Positions 8,815 to 17,377 are shown, counted from the first letter of the stretch. The stretch is DNA of 50,975 nucleotides from DSNY01 sp016861185 (GCA_030263275.1 SZOR01000016.1:1-50975); one strand, 5' to 3'. Numbers and translations: made by a program. The notes: a model not told the origin generated them from the sequence alone.

Positions 8815-9348
8815 ATGGAATTCATCAACGAGATCAAGGCTCTCGTCCCCGACTACGCGAAGGACGTGAGGCTGAACCTGGACGCGACGATCGCGCGTTC
8901 GACGCTGCCGGCCAGCGAGGCGGTCGGCGTGGCGCTTGCCGCCGCCTACGCGGCGAAGAACGCGCGCCTCGTCGCAATCATCCGTGCGAGCGGGGCGCTC
9001 GGCGAGGTCGAAGTCAACGCGGCGCTGACCGCGGCCGCGCTGATGGGCATGAACAACGTCTGGTATCCGTACGTCGAGATGGCGCACGACGCCGAGCTGA
9101 AGTCGCGGCCCGCGCAACTGCGCATGCAGGCGTATGCGACGCACGGCGGCGTCGACAAGCGGCTGTTCGAGCTGTACGCGCTCGCCGCGAGCATCGTCGG
9201 CAAGTGCCACTTCTGCGTGCAGTCGCATTACGCGCTGCTGAAGGACTCGGGCATGAGCGTCGACCAGCTGCGCGACGTCGGCAGAATCGCCGCGGTGGTC
9301 GCCGCGGCGGCGAATGCGATCGCGGTCGAGGAGCCGGTGGCGGCGTAG
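8815..9348 (+). CDS. ahpD: Alkylhydroperoxidase AhpD
   Basis: A 177-residue all-helical protein of the carboxymuconolactone decarboxylase/AhpD family. The signature KCHFCVQSHY supplies the redox-active pair Cys131/Cys134 and the catalytic His138; Glu119 is the likely proton-relay acid. AhpD accepts electrons from a lipoyl protein and passes them to AhpC. It follows ahpC by 10 bases and is closed by a strong terminator. A link to the lipoyl GcvH encoded at 22.8 kb is possible biochemically, but nothing in the sequence shows it. Confidence 0.94.
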   Translation: MEFINEIKALVPDYAKDVRLNLDATIARSTLPASEAVGVALAAAYAAKNARLVAIIRASGALGEVEVNAALTAAALMGMNNVWYPYVEMAHDAELKSRPAQLRMQAYATHGGVDKRLFELYALAASIVGKCHFCVQSHYALLKDSGMSVDQLRDVGRIAAVVAAAANAIAVEEPVAA

Positions 9349-9372
9349 CCGCTGCGCCCGCGGAAAGAAGAT

Positions 9373-9394
9373 GGGGCGCAGCGGCGCCCCTTTT
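9373..9394 (+). terminator. Intrinsic terminator after ahpD
   Basis: The stem GGGGCGC/GCGCCCC (9373-9379 with 9384-9390) has a 4-base loop and is followed by TTTT. It lies 25 bases after the ahpD stop and also separates it from the converging usp gene. Confidence 0.85.
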
Positions 9395-9411
9395 CGTTCC
9401 GCGCTCGTCGA

Positions 9412-10311
9412 CTACGCGTCGCGGATCAGCAGCAGCGGCGTCTCGCAATGCGCGGCCACGCGCGTGGCGGTCGAGCCGAGCACGGCGGCCTTGAATGCGC
9501 CGTAGCCGTGCGAGCCCATCACCAGCACGTCGAGCCTTTTCTTCTTCGCGTAGGCCGAGATCTCGTCGCCCGGATTGCCGACGAGGCAGACTTCCTCTGC
9601 GGTCAGGTCTTCCTTGTCCAGCAGCTTGCGAACCGGATCGAGCGCGGCGTCGAAGGTCTTCTTCTGCATCGCCTTGATCTCGTCCTCGGTGAACGCGGGC
9701 ATCGCGATGCCGGCCATGTCCGGCATCACGGCACCGGCGAAATCGGGAACGACGTGCATCAGCACGACTTGCGGCGCGGCGCCGAACAGGTCGCGATGCC
9801 TGATCACGTAGCGCACCGCTTCCCTGCCGTACTTGCTGCCGTCGACCGCGATGCCGACTTTCAGCGAGTCGCCCTTCGGCGCCTCCTTCGCGCGCAGCAC
9901 GAGGATCGGCTTCTTGGTGTGCGCGAGCACGGCGTTGGTCGTCGAGCCGAGGATCAGTCCGGCGAGCGCGCCGTGGCCGTGCGAACCCATGACGATCAGG
10001 TCGGCCTTGTCGCGGTCGGCCGCCGCCGCGATTTGCTCACCCGGGTGGCCGACCGCGTAGGCGGTCGTCGCGTCGAGCCCGGCCTTCTTCAGCGCCGCCA
10101 GCGCGGGTTTCAGCGCGCGCCCCGACTCGTCCTCGTAGTACGACTTGACGACCTCCTTGCCGACGACGCGCGCCGCGCGCACCGGAATCGGGAGCTGCAC
10201 GTTCAGCAACTCCACTTCGGGCGAGCCGCCGATCAGCGTCGTGCGCGAGGCGATGAAGTCGACCGCCGCCTTGCTGAACTTGCTGCCGTCGACCGGGACC
10301 AGGATTTTCAT
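9412..10311 (-). CDS. Tandem-domain universal stress protein
   Basis: A 299-residue protein made of two UspA domains. Domain 1 (about 1-143) starts MKILVPVDGSKFS and ends with the ATP-binding G-2x-G-9x-G(S/T) motif MGSHGHGALAGLILGSTT. Domain 2 (about 150-299) starts KVGIAVDGSKYG and carries MGSHGYGAFKAAVLGSTA. Both keep the nucleotide-binding pattern, so ATP binding is expected. The role in stress, hypoxia or oxidative survival is family knowledge only. GGAGGAGA precedes the ATG. It is followed on the same strand by nothing and preceded by the DUF2892 and Crp/Fnr genes, a neighbourhood suggesting anaerobic or stress control. Confidence 0.92.
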   Translation of the reverse strand: MKILVPVDGSKFSKAAVDFIASRTTLIGGSPEVELLNVQLPIPVRAARVVGKEVVKSYYEDESGRALKPALAALKKAGLDATTAYAVGHPGEQIAAAADRDKADLIVMGSHGHGALAGLILGSTTNAVLAHTKKPILVLRAKEAPKGDSLKVGIAVDGSKYGREAVRYVIRHRDLFGAAPQVVLMHVVPDFAGAVMPDMAGIAMPAFTEDEIKAMQKKTFDAALDPVRKLLDKEDLTAEEVCLVGNPGDEISAYAKKKRLDVLVMGSHGYGAFKAAVLGSTATRVAAHCETPLLLIRDA

Positions 10312-10375
10312 TGCGGTCTCCTCCAGGGACGGCGCGCAGTCTAGAGCAGTGCGCCGCGGCCACGGATGACGGACG

Positions 10376-10410
10376 ACAAAAAGGCCGCGCGGGCGAACCC
10401 GGGCGGCCCT
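10376..10410 (-). terminator. Intrinsic terminator after the DUF2892 gene
   Basis: On the minus strand an 11-bp stem (GGCCGCCCGGG with CCCGCGCGGCC, one mismatch) has a TTCG loop and is followed by TTTTTG. It lies between the DUF2892 gene and usp, so usp likely has its own promoter in 10312-10375. Confidence 0.85.
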
Positions 10411-10428
10411 TTCGGCCGAACGCCGCGG

Positions 10429-10635
10429 TTACTTGGGTGCGGCTGCGTCCTTCATCGGGCAGGTGCTCATGCCGAGCAGCGAATACGCCGGGCAGAAGCG
10501 GAAGGCTCCGGTCGCCAGCGGCAGGATGCCGATCCAGCCCCACGGTCCGATGACGTTGAAGAGCGCAAGCGCGATCAGCGCCAGGCCCGCGACGATGCGG
10601 ATCGCGCGATCCGCGCCACCGACATTGATCTTCAT
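10429..10635 (-). CDS. DUF2892 (YgaP-like) inner membrane protein
   Basis: A 68-residue protein with two hydrophobic helices (IRIVAGLALIALALFNVIG and GWIGILPLATGAF) and the family ending FCPAYSLLGMSTCP. The start MKINVGGADRAIRI is the usual DUF2892 opening, and a GGGAGG ribosome site precedes the ATG. Its function is unknown; such proteins are often found beside rhodanese or sulfur/redox genes. Here it lies just downstream of a Crp/Fnr regulator on the same strand and has its own terminator. Confidence 0.88.
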   Translation of the reverse strand: MKINVGGADRAIRIVAGLALIALALFNVIGPWGWIGILPLATGAFRFCPAYSLLGMSTCPMKDAAAPK

Positions 10636-10689
10636 GTTTTCCTCCCTCAGGGAATCGTACGACGGTTGCTCAAGTACGGCGCGACCAGC

Positions 10690-11409
10690 CTAGGACCGCG
10701 CTCCACCCGAGTCAGTGACTGCAGTCACCGCCGCTTCGCCGCCGGCGGCCTGCGCGCGCAGCGCGCGCGGCTGCACGATCTCGATCACGCCGCGGCCGAG
10801 CTTGACCCAGCCGTTCTCTTCGAAGTGCTTCAGCTGCCGGCTGACCGACTCGCGCGAGACGCCCAACTCGCGCGCGATCTGCTCGTGCGAGGTTTCGATT
10901 CGCTGGCCTTTGCCGAGCAGCGCGGCCGCGAGCCGCTGATCGAGCCGCTGGAAGCCGACCGCCTCGACCAGTTCCATCAGTCGCATCAGCCGGTCGCCGA
11001 AGATGTGGAACACGTCTTCGCGGAAGGGCCGGTGCTCGGCGACGAGGCGGTCGAACAACGCGGTCGGCAGCACGGCGATCTCGACGTCGGTCAGGCAGTC
11101 GCCGTGCGCACCGTAGCTCGACCCGCCCAGCAGGCAGCTCGTCGACAGCACGCAGGTTTCGCCCGCTTCGACGTCGTACAGCCCGACCTCGTGCCCGTTG
11201 GGCAGCTGCCGCGCTACGCGTACGCGCCCGCGCAGCACGATCGGCAGGCCCGTGCAGCCGTCGCGCTCGCGGAAGATCGAAGCGCCGGCGGGAAAGCTCA
11301 TCAGCGTCATGTTCTGCGCCACCGCCTCGCGCAGCTCGGTCGGAAGGGAGGCGAACGACGGCAGGACACGGGCGATGCGCGAGATATCGTTTTCGGTGAC
11401 GGCGTTCAT
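10690..11409 (-). CDS. Crp/Fnr-family transcription regulator
   Basis: A 239-residue regulator. The cyclic-nucleotide-binding-like beta roll (about 15-130) contains FPAGASIFRERDGCTGLPIVL and LPNGHEVGLYDVEAGE. A long dimerisation helix (about 130-160) and a winged helix (about 166-212: TSHEQIARELGVSRESVSRQ) follow. The N-terminal cysteine cluster that holds the FNR iron-sulfur centre is absent, so oxygen sensing by that route is unlikely. The effector is unknown. The start ATG 11409 gives a normal family length; the frame upstream is not conserved. The neighbouring DUF2892 and usp genes are plausible targets. Confidence 0.9.
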   Translation of the reverse strand: MNAVTENDISRIARVLPSFASLPTELREAVAQNMTLMSFPAGASIFRERDGCTGLPIVLRGRVRVARQLPNGHEVGLYDVEAGETCVLSTSCLLGGSSYGAHGDCLTDVEIAVLPTALFDRLVAEHRPFREDVFHIFGDRLMRLMELVEAVGFQRLDQRLAAALLGKGQRIETSHEQIARELGVSRESVSRQLKHFEENGWVKLGRGVIEIVQPRALRAQAAGGEAAVTAVTDSGGARS

Positions 11410-11590
11410 CGGCGGCTCGCAGCGGGATCCGGCGCGGCAGATCGAGAGCATATTCCGGACCGGCGGGCGACGCGAATGCCGGAACCGCCGCTCGCTTGCG
11501 CGCCGCGAGGCGGGTTCCACCGATCGGGAGGACGCCACGCTGCCCCGATATGCTGTGCTCCGTGTGCCGCCCTGCCGCAAGGACTCGACG

Positions 11591-12532
11591 ATGACCGCCG
11601 ATGAACAGAAATCCCTGCTGACGATTGCCCTTTTCGCTGCGTTCGCCGACGGCTCCAAAGCCGAGCGCGAGCGCGAGGAGATCCGGCGCGTCGCCGATGC
11701 GCTCGGCGGCGGCGAAATCAACTTCGCGGCGCTGTACCAGGACGTGCTGCTCAAGCGCACGACGCTCGCCGCGGAGGGCGCGAAACTCGCCTCGCCCGAG
11801 CTGCGCCAGCTTGCGTTCGAGCTGGCGGTCGGCGTGTGCGATGCCGATGGCCTGCGCAACGATGCGGAGACGCGTTTCCTCGCCGAGCTCGGCCAGGCGC
11901 TCGGACTGTCGCAGCCCGCGATGGCCGAACCGGCCGCCACCGCCGATGCGCTGGCGACGGTGCCGCTCGAGCCCGCGGCGCAGCCCGGCGCGGTCGTCGC
12001 ATCGGCGCCGTCGGTGTCCGATGCCGAGCTGGACAGAACGATCCTGAACTACGCGATTCTGAACGGCGCGCTCGAGCTGCTGCCGCAATCGATGGCGTCG
12101 ATGGCGATCATTCCGCTGCAGATGAAGATGGTCTACCGCATCGGCAAGGCGCACGGCTACGAGCTCGATCGCGGCCACGTCAAGGACTTCCTCGCCACCG
12201 TCGGCGTGGGACTGACGGGCCAGTACCTCGAGGAGATCGGCCGCAAGCTGATCGGCGGGCTGTTCGGCAAGGCCGCGGGGCGCATGGTCGGCGGGCTGGC
12301 GCGCGGCGCCACTGGCATCGCGTTCTCCTTCGCGACGACCTACGCGCTCGGGCACGTAGCGAAGGGCTACTACGCCGGCGGGCGCACGATGAACGCGCAG
12401 ATGCTGAAGGACGCGTTCGCCGCGATGCTCGGGCAGGCGAAGTCGCTGCAGCAGCAGTACGAGCCGCAGATCGAGCAGCAGGCGCGCACCGTCGACGTCG
12501 CGCGCATCGTGCAGATGGTGCGCAGCCAGTAG
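11591..12532 (+). CDS. TerB-like domain and DUF697 fusion protein
   Basis: A 313-residue protein. Residues about 1-110 form a helical acidic domain with the TerB-type pattern LLTIALFAAFADGSKAERER...LAFELAVGVCDADG. An Ala/Pro-rich linker (about 115-145) follows. The C-terminal part (about 150-290) has the DUF697/YcjF-type features AIIPLQMKMVYRIGKAHGYE and FLATVGVGLTGQYLEEIGRK, plus a glycine-rich hydrophobic stretch (GKAAGRMVGGLARGATG). Such fusions are envelope-associated proteins of unknown function. ATG 11591 is favoured because the conserved TerB domain begins there. It is divergent from the Crp/Fnr gene. Confidence 0.82.
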   Translation: MTADEQKSLLTIALFAAFADGSKAEREREEIRRVADALGGGEINFAALYQDVLLKRTTLAAEGAKLASPELRQLAFELAVGVCDADGLRNDAETRFLAELGQALGLSQPAMAEPAATADALATVPLEPAAQPGAVVASAPSVSDAELDRTILNYAILNGALELLPQSMASMAIIPLQMKMVYRIGKAHGYELDRGHVKDFLATVGVGLTGQYLEEIGRKLIGGLFGKAAGRMVGGLARGATGIAFSFATTYALGHVAKGYYAGGRTMNAQMLKDAFAAMLGQAKSLQQQYEPQIEQQARTVDVARIVQMVRSQ

Positions 12533-12533
12533 C

Positions 12534-12567
12534 GCCGCGCGCAACGGCGCGCGCAACGGCGCGCGGC
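12534..12567 (+). terminator. GC-rich hairpin after the TerB-DUF697 gene
   Basis: The arms GCCGCGCG/CGCGCGGC flank a short tandem repeat of GCGCAACGGC. There is no T-run, so termination is uncertain. No other signal was found in 12533-12680. Confidence 0.35.
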
Positions 12568-12680
12568 TTGGCGGACATCAAGTCCGCGCGCCGCATTCCT
12601 TGACACCCCCGTCTCCGCGCCGATAATCCGCGGCTTCTTCCGCGAGAACGGGCGCGTGGACCACCACGCGCAGAACCGCC

Positions 12681-14996
12681 GTGCCGATGCGCTTCCGCTT
12701 TCCGATCGTCATCATCGACGAGGACTTCCGCTCCGAGAACGCCAGCGGCCTCGGCATCCGCGCGCTCGCCAAGGCGATCGAGAACGAAGGCGTCGAGGTG
12801 CTCGGCGTCACGAGCTATGGAGACCTGTCGAGCTTCGCGCAGCAGCAGAGCCGCGCCTCCGCGTTCATCGTTTCGATCGACGACGAGGAGTTCACCGAGC
12901 CGAACCCGCCGCAGCGCTTCGCCGGCCGCGCAGACGACCCCGCGACCCCGCAGAACGAGGCGGTCGAGGCGCTGCGCGCGTTCGTGCAGGAGATCCGTTG
13001 GCGCAACGCGCACATCCCGATCTTCCTGTACGGCGAGACGCGCACCTCGCGCCACATCCCGAACGACGTGCTGCGCGAGCTGCACGGCTTCATCCACATG
13101 TTCGAGGACACGCCCGAGTTCGTCGCGCGCTACATCGTGCGCGAGTCGAAGGCCTACCTCGACAGCCTGGCGCCGCCGTTCTTCCGCGCGCTGACGCACT
13201 ACGCGCAGGACGGTTCGTACTCGTGGCACTGCCCGGGGCATTCGGGCGGCGTGGCGTTCCTCAAGAGCCCGGTCGGTCACATGTTTCACCAGTTCTTCGG
13301 CGAGAACCTGCTCAGAGCCGACGTGTGCAACGCCGTCGAAGAACTCGGCCAACTGCTCGACCACACCGGTCCGGTGGCGGCGAGCGAGCGCAACGCCGCG
13401 CGCATCTTCGGCTGCGACCACCTGTTTTTCGTCACCAACGGCACGTCGACCGCGAACAAGATCGTCTGGCATTACATGGTTGCGCCCGGCGACGTCGTCG
13501 TCGTCGACCGCAACTGCCACAAGAGCGTGCTGCACGCGATCGTGATGACCGGCGCGATCCCGGTGTTCCTGATGCCGACCCGCAACCACTACGGCATCAT
13601 CGGGCCGATCCCGCTCGACGAGTTCAAGCCGGAGTCGATCCAGCGCAAGATCGCCACGCACCCGCTGATCAAGCGCGACCCCGGCATGCCGCGCGTGCTG
13701 ACGATCACGCAGAGCACTTACGACGGCATCGTCTACAACGTCGAGACGATCAAGCGCCTGCTCGACGGCGCGATCGACACGCTGCACTTCGACGAAGCGT
13801 GGCTGCCGCACGCGGCATTCCACGAGTTCTATCGCGACATGCACGCGATCGGCCACGGCCGCCCGCGCAACAGGTCGTCGATGATCTTCTCGACGCAGTC
13901 GACCCACAAGCTGCTGGCGGGGCTGTCGCAGGCGTCGCAGATCCTCGTGCAGGACTCCGAGCGCGAGGCGCTCGACGCCTTCCAGTTCAACGAGTCGTAT
14001 CACATGCACGTGTCGACGTCGCCGCAGTACGCGATCATCGCGAGCTGCGACGTCGCCGCCGCGATGATGGAGCCGCCCGGCGGCACCGCGCTCGTCGAAG
14101 AGTCGATCGCCGAGGCGCTCGACTTCCGCCGCGCGATGCGCAAGGTCGACGCCGAGCTCGGCGAATCGTGGTGGTTCAAGGTCTGGGGCCCCGAGCATCT
14201 GGCCGAGGAGGGCATCGGCACGCGCGAGGACTGGATGCTGAAGCCCGGCGAGCGCTGGCACGGCTTCGGCGATCTGGCCCCGGGCTTCAACATGCTCGAC
14301 CCGATCAAGGCGACCGTGATCACGCCCGGGCTCGACGTCGACGGCTCGTTCGCCGAATCAGGTATTCCGGCGTCGATCGTCACCAAGTACCTCGCCGAGC
14401 ACGGCATCATCGTCGAGAAGACCGGGCTGTACTCGTTCTTCATCATGTTCACGATCGGCATCACCAAGGGCCGCTGGAACACGATGGTCACGGAACTCCA
14501 GCAGTTCAAGGACGACTACGACAAGGACCAGCCGCTGTGGCGCGTGATGCCCGAGTTCGTGCGCGCGCACCCGAACTACGAGCGCATGGGTCTGCGCGAG
14601 CTGTGCGACGCGATCCACGCCGTCTACCGCGCCAACGACATCGCGCGGCTGACGACCGAGATGTACCTGTCGGAGATGGAGCCGGTGATGCGGCCGGCCG
14701 ACGCGTACGCGAAGATGACGCACTGGGAAGTGGAGCGCGTGCCGATCGACGAGCTGGACGGCCGTGTGTCCGCCGTGCTGCTGACGCCGTACCCGCCGGG
14801 CATCCCGCTGCTGATCCCCGGCGAGCGCATCAACGCGAAGATCGTCAACTACCTGAAGTTCGCGCGCGACTTCAACGCCAAGTTCCCCGGCTTCGAGACC
14901 GACATCCACGGCCTGGTGAAGCTGCGCAACAACGGGCACATCGAGTACTACGTCGACTGCGTCAGCGATACGCCGCGCGTTGCCTTCAGGAAGTAG
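12681..14996 (+). CDS. Arginine/lysine/ornithine decarboxylase (fold type I, biodegradative type)
   Basis: A 771-residue PLP decarboxylase of the large, AdiA/CadA/SpeF-like class, which converts a basic amino acid to its polyamine or agmatine plus CO2. The N-terminal flavodoxin-like wing (about 1-150) is followed by the PLP core: WHCPGHSGGVAFLKSPVG, FVTNGTSTANKIVWHYM, FDEAWLPHAAFHEFY and STQSTHKLLAGLSQAS, in which Lys410 is the predicted Schiff-base lysine. A C-terminal domain ends LRNNGHIEYYVD. The sequence looks closest to arginine decarboxylases, but substrate choice among Arg, Lys and Orn cannot be settled by eye. It starts at GTG 12681; ATG 12687 is a possible alternative. In the family the enzyme often serves acid resistance. 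Confidence 0.9.
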   Translation: MPMRFRFPIVIIDEDFRSENASGLGIRALAKAIENEGVEVLGVTSYGDLSSFAQQQSRASAFIVSIDDEEFTEPNPPQRFAGRADDPATPQNEAVEALRAFVQEIRWRNAHIPIFLYGETRTSRHIPNDVLRELHGFIHMFEDTPEFVARYIVRESKAYLDSLAPPFFRALTHYAQDGSYSWHCPGHSGGVAFLKSPVGHMFHQFFGENLLRADVCNAVEELGQLLDHTGPVAASERNAARIFGCDHLFFVTNGTSTANKIVWHYMVAPGDVVVVDRNCHKSVLHAIVMTGAIPVFLMPTRNHYGIIGPIPLDEFKPESIQRKIATHPLIKRDPGMPRVLTITQSTYDGIVYNVETIKRLLDGAIDTLHFDEAWLPHAAFHEFYRDMHAIGHGRPRNRSSMIFSTQSTHKLLAGLSQASQILVQDSEREALDAFQFNESYHMHVSTSPQYAIIASCDVAAAMMEPPGGTALVEESIAEALDFRRAMRKVDAELGESWWFKVWGPEHLAEEGIGTREDWMLKPGERWHGFGDLAPGFNMLDPIKATVITPGLDVDGSFAESGIPASIVTKYLAEHGIIVEKTGLYSFFIMFTIGITKGRWNTMVTELQQFKDDYDKDQPLWRVMPEFVRAHPNYERMGLRELCDAIHAVYRANDIARLTTEMYLSEMEPVMRPADAYAKMTHWEVERVPIDELDGRVSAVLLTPYPPGIPLLIPGERINAKIVNYLKFARDFNAKFPGFETDIHGLVKLRNNGHIEYYVDCVSDTPRVAFRK

Positions 14997-15010
14997 CTGC
15001 GCCTCATCTC

Positions 15011-15050
15011 ACCCCCCTTTCGTAAAGGGGGCAGGGGGGATTTCCTCCAG
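15011..15050 (-). repeat. Family A repeat, inverted copy
   Basis: CCCCCTTTCGTAAAGGGGG followed by CAGGGGGGATTTCCTCC, the reverse orientation of the core palindrome. It lies 15 bases after the decarboxylase stop and could act as a bidirectional transcription barrier. Confidence 0.85.
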
Positions 15051-15072
15051 TGCTCCACAATCGAGACAACGC

Positions 15073-15182
15073 AAAATCCCCCTCGGTCCCCCTTTACGAA
15101 AGGGGGAAGGAGTCCGGCGCGCCGGAGGCGCGCACTCAGAGAGAGTCCCCCTCGATCCCCCTTTACAAAAGGGGGATGAAAG
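15073..15182 (+). repeat. Two further family A repeats in tandem
   Basis: Two copies of the (A)TCCCCCTCGGTCCCCCTTTA-type palindrome lie at 15075-15106 and 15146-15175. They are separated by a second hairpin (GGCGCGCCGGAGGCGCGC) that replaces the usual CGCACC one. The cluster occupies the leader of the DapA-like gene. Confidence 0.85.
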
Positions 15183-15210
15183 ACCGACCCATCAAGGACA
15201 CTTGCATTCC

Positions 15211-16146
15211 ATGGCCCGACTCGACGAATCCGCACGCGGCGTCTATCTGATCGCCGTCACGCCCTTTACCGACAGCGGCGCGCTCGACCTCGAGAGCACC
15301 GACCGCATGGTCGACTTCTATCTCGAGCGCGGCGCGACGGGCCTCACGCTGCTCGGCATCATGGGCGAAGCGCCCAAGCTCACGACCGACGAGGCGCGCA
15401 GCTTCGTCAAGCGCGTGCTCGATCGCGTGCGCGGCCGCGTGCCCGTGGTGGTCGGCGTCTCATCGCCGGGGCTCGCCGCGATGAAGGAACTGGCCGCGAG
15501 CGTGATGGACCTCGGCGCCTCGGGCGTGATGGTTGCACCCGCCGGCGGTCTGCGCAGCGACGAACAGATTCTCAACTACTTCGAGAACGTCGCCGAGGCG
15601 CTCGGACCGAAGACGCCGTGGGTGCTGCAGGACCATCCGCTCGCCACCGGTGTGGTGATGCCCACCTCGGTGATCCTGCGCGTGATCAAGTCGGTTCCGA
15701 CCTGCGTGATGCTCAAGCACGAAGAGTGCCCCGGGCTCGCCAAGCTCTCCGCGATCCGCGCCGCGAGCGACAAGGGCGAGGTGCGGCGCATCTCGATCCT
15801 CACCGGCAACGGCGGCGGACTGTTCCTGCCGGAGGAGCTTGCGCGCGGCGCCGACGGCGCGATGACCGGGTTCGCGTACCCGGAGATGATGGCCGACGTC
15901 TGCGCAGCGCACGCGCGCGGCGACGTCGAACGCGCGCACGACCTCTTCGACGCCTACCTGCCGCTCGCGCGCTACGAACAGCAGCCGAACATCGGACTCG
16001 CGGTGCGCAAGCACCTGATGGTCAAGCGCGGCGCCATCGCCTCCGCGATGATCCGCAAGCCCGGCCCCAAGCTCTCCGACGCCGACATCGCCGACATCGA
16101 ACGGTTGGTGCGCAGACAGGAGAAACGGCTCAGGGAACTCGGATGA
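15211..16146 (+). CDS. DapA-like aldolase/dehydratase (not canonical DHDPS)
   Basis: A 311-residue class I aldolase of the dihydrodipicolinate synthase superfamily, a TIM barrel with Schiff-base Lys169 (CVMLKHEECPG). Two hallmarks of true DapA are missing. The GTTGE loop reads GIMGE (about 49-53), and the catalytic-tyrosine segment 'YNVP' is replaced by DHPLATG (141-147). The substrate is therefore probably another keto acid. It is followed by an RraA-like gene after 85 bases, suggesting a catabolic pair for a sugar acid or aromatic-derived keto acid. ATG 15211 is chosen because the upstream frame is repeat-derived. Confidence 0.85.
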   Translation: MARLDESARGVYLIAVTPFTDSGALDLESTDRMVDFYLERGATGLTLLGIMGEAPKLTTDEARSFVKRVLDRVRGRVPVVVGVSSPGLAAMKELAASVMDLGASGVMVAPAGGLRSDEQILNYFENVAEALGPKTPWVLQDHPLATGVVMPTSVILRVIKSVPTCVMLKHEECPGLAKLSAIRAASDKGEVRRISILTGNGGGLFLPEELARGADGAMTGFAYPEMMADVCAAHARGDVERAHDLFDAYLPLARYEQQPNIGLAVRKHLMVKRGAIASAMIRKPGPKLSDADIADIERLVRRQEKRLRELG

Positions 16147-16152
16147 CTTGCC

Positions 16153-16196
16153 CTGCTCCCTCTCCCGCATCAGCGGGAGAGGGTTGGGGTGAGGGC
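16153..16196 (+). repeat. Dispersed palindromic repeat, family B, copy 1
   Basis: CCCTCTCCCGC...GCGGGAGAGGG is followed by TTGGGGTGAGGG. The same sequence type recurs inside gcvP (25433-25476). Here it lies between the DapA-like and RraA-like genes. Confidence 0.85.
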
Positions 16197-16231
16197 AATC
16201 CCGCCCGACGAACTACGAATCCACCGGCCAC

Positions 16232-16963
16232 GTGAACATGAACGTCGACCCCCTCCCTCTCGACCCGAAAATCGTCGAAACCCTCTCCGCCGTCACCACC
16301 GCCACGCTAACGACGGTCCTTCTGAAGAAAGGCCTGCGCAACGTCTGGCTGCGCGGCGCGAGACCGCTGTGGTCCGAGCAGCCGCGTCTCGTCGGCCGCG
16401 CGTTCACGCTGCGCTTCGTGCCCGCGCGCGAGGACCTCGCCACGCCCGAGTCCTGGAGTTCGCCGATCTCCACGCGTGCTGCGATCGAGGCGATGCCCGC
16501 CGGCTGCATCGCGGTCGTCGACGCGATGGGCGTGACCGACGCGGGCATCTTCGGCGACATCCTGTGCGCGCGCATGGCCAAGCGCGGCGTGGCGGCACTC
16601 ATTACCGACGGCGTGGTGCGCGACGTCGCCGGCGTGCTCGCGACCGGGCTGCCCGTCTGGTGCCGCGGCGCCGCCGCGCCGCCTTCGGTCGCGGGGCTCA
16701 CCTTCGTCGCGTGGCAGCAGCCGATCGGCTGCGGCGGCGTGGCCGTGTTCCCGAACGACGTGATCGTCGCCGACGCCGACGGCGCCGTGCTGATCCCCGC
16801 CGCACTGCTCGACGACGTGGTCGCGCAGTCCGTCGAGCAGGAACGGCTCGAAGGCTGGATCATGCGCGAGATCGAGCAGGGCGCTGCGCTGCCGGGGCTT
16901 TATCCGCCGAATGCGGAGAACAAGGCGCGGTACGAGGCCGAAAGAGCAAAGGGCAAAGCGTAG
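16232..16963 (+). CDS. RraA-like aldolase family protein
   Basis: A 243-residue member of the RraA/HMG-aldolase fold. The characteristic phosphate/substrate loop GVTDAGIFGDILCARMAKRG is followed by the metal-site segment LITDGVVRDVAG, with the Arg-Asp pair conserved in 4-hydroxy-4-methyl-2-oxoglutarate/4-carboxy-4-hydroxy-2-oxoadipate aldolases. Other members only bind RNase E (RraA proper), but those are shorter, about 160 residues. This length and the neighbouring DapA-like gene favour an enzymatic, catabolic role. GTG 16232 or ATG 16238 could be the start; the difference is two residues. Confidence 0.82.
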   Translation: MNMNVDPLPLDPKIVETLSAVTTATLTTVLLKKGLRNVWLRGARPLWSEQPRLVGRAFTLRFVPAREDLATPESWSSPISTRAAIEAMPAGCIAVVDAMGVTDAGIFGDILCARMAKRGVAALITDGVVRDVAGVLATGLPVWCRGAAAPPSVAGLTFVAWQQPIGCGGVAVFPNDVIVADADGAVLIPAALLDDVVAQSVEQERLEGWIMREIEQGAALPGLYPPNAENKARYEAERAKGKA

Positions 16964-16995
16964 GAGACCCGCCGGCGCGCGCGACGGAGAAGGAA

Positions 16996-17019
16996 CGAGG
17001 GCCGCAATCGCGGCCCTCG
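16996..17019. terminator. Bidirectional terminator between the RraA-like and SPW genes
   Basis: A perfect 10-bp stem CGAGGGCCGC/GCGGCCCTCG with an AATC loop lies between two converging genes. On the minus strand it is followed by TTCCTTCT. Confidence 0.75.
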
Positions 17020-17029
17020 TGGTCTGGCT

Positions 17030-17377
17030 TCAGTGGCTCGGGCTGGATCCCTTCCTGAGCATCGGAATCGCCGACAGGCACAGCACGACGATCAGGATTC
17101 CGACCACCGCCGTGTTCGTCATCGCGAGCGAGTGCGTCGTGAAGCCCAGCAGCATCGGCGACACGGCGATCCACAGTCCGAGCAGGAAGCTCACCCGCTC
17201 GGGCCACGGGTCAGGACGAAGCGCGTCCGCGAACTCAAGAGCGATCACCCCGAGCCCCGCCAGAACGCCGCTCCACGTCGCAGCGCCTACGTCCGAGTAA
17301 CCCAGCACCCACGGTGCGACGATCAGCCACAAGCCCAACACGACCGCCGCCCAGTCCTGCCATCGCATCCGGTTCAT
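17030..17377 (-). CDS. SPW-repeat membrane protein
   Basis: A 115-residue protein of four hydrophobic helices forming two SPW-type repeats. The signatures are WAAVVLGLWLIVAPWVLGY (about 7-25) and SFLLGLWIAVSPMLLGF (about 66-82). It is a predicted inner-membrane protein of unknown function. The start is ATG 17377 with a strong AAAGGAGG site seven bases upstream; the longer open frame upstream is unconserved. A hairpin follows the stop. Confidence 0.85.
   Translation of the reverse strand: MNRMRWQDWAAVVLGLWLIVAPWVLGYSDVGAATWSGVLAGLGVIALEFADALRPDPWPERVSFLLGLWIAVSPMLLGFTTHSLAMTNTAVVGILIVVLCLSAIPMLRKGSSPSH

Noticed and set aside
15211..16146. Biosynthetic dapA
   Set aside because: The catalytic-tyrosine segment and threonine loop of true DHDPS are not conserved.
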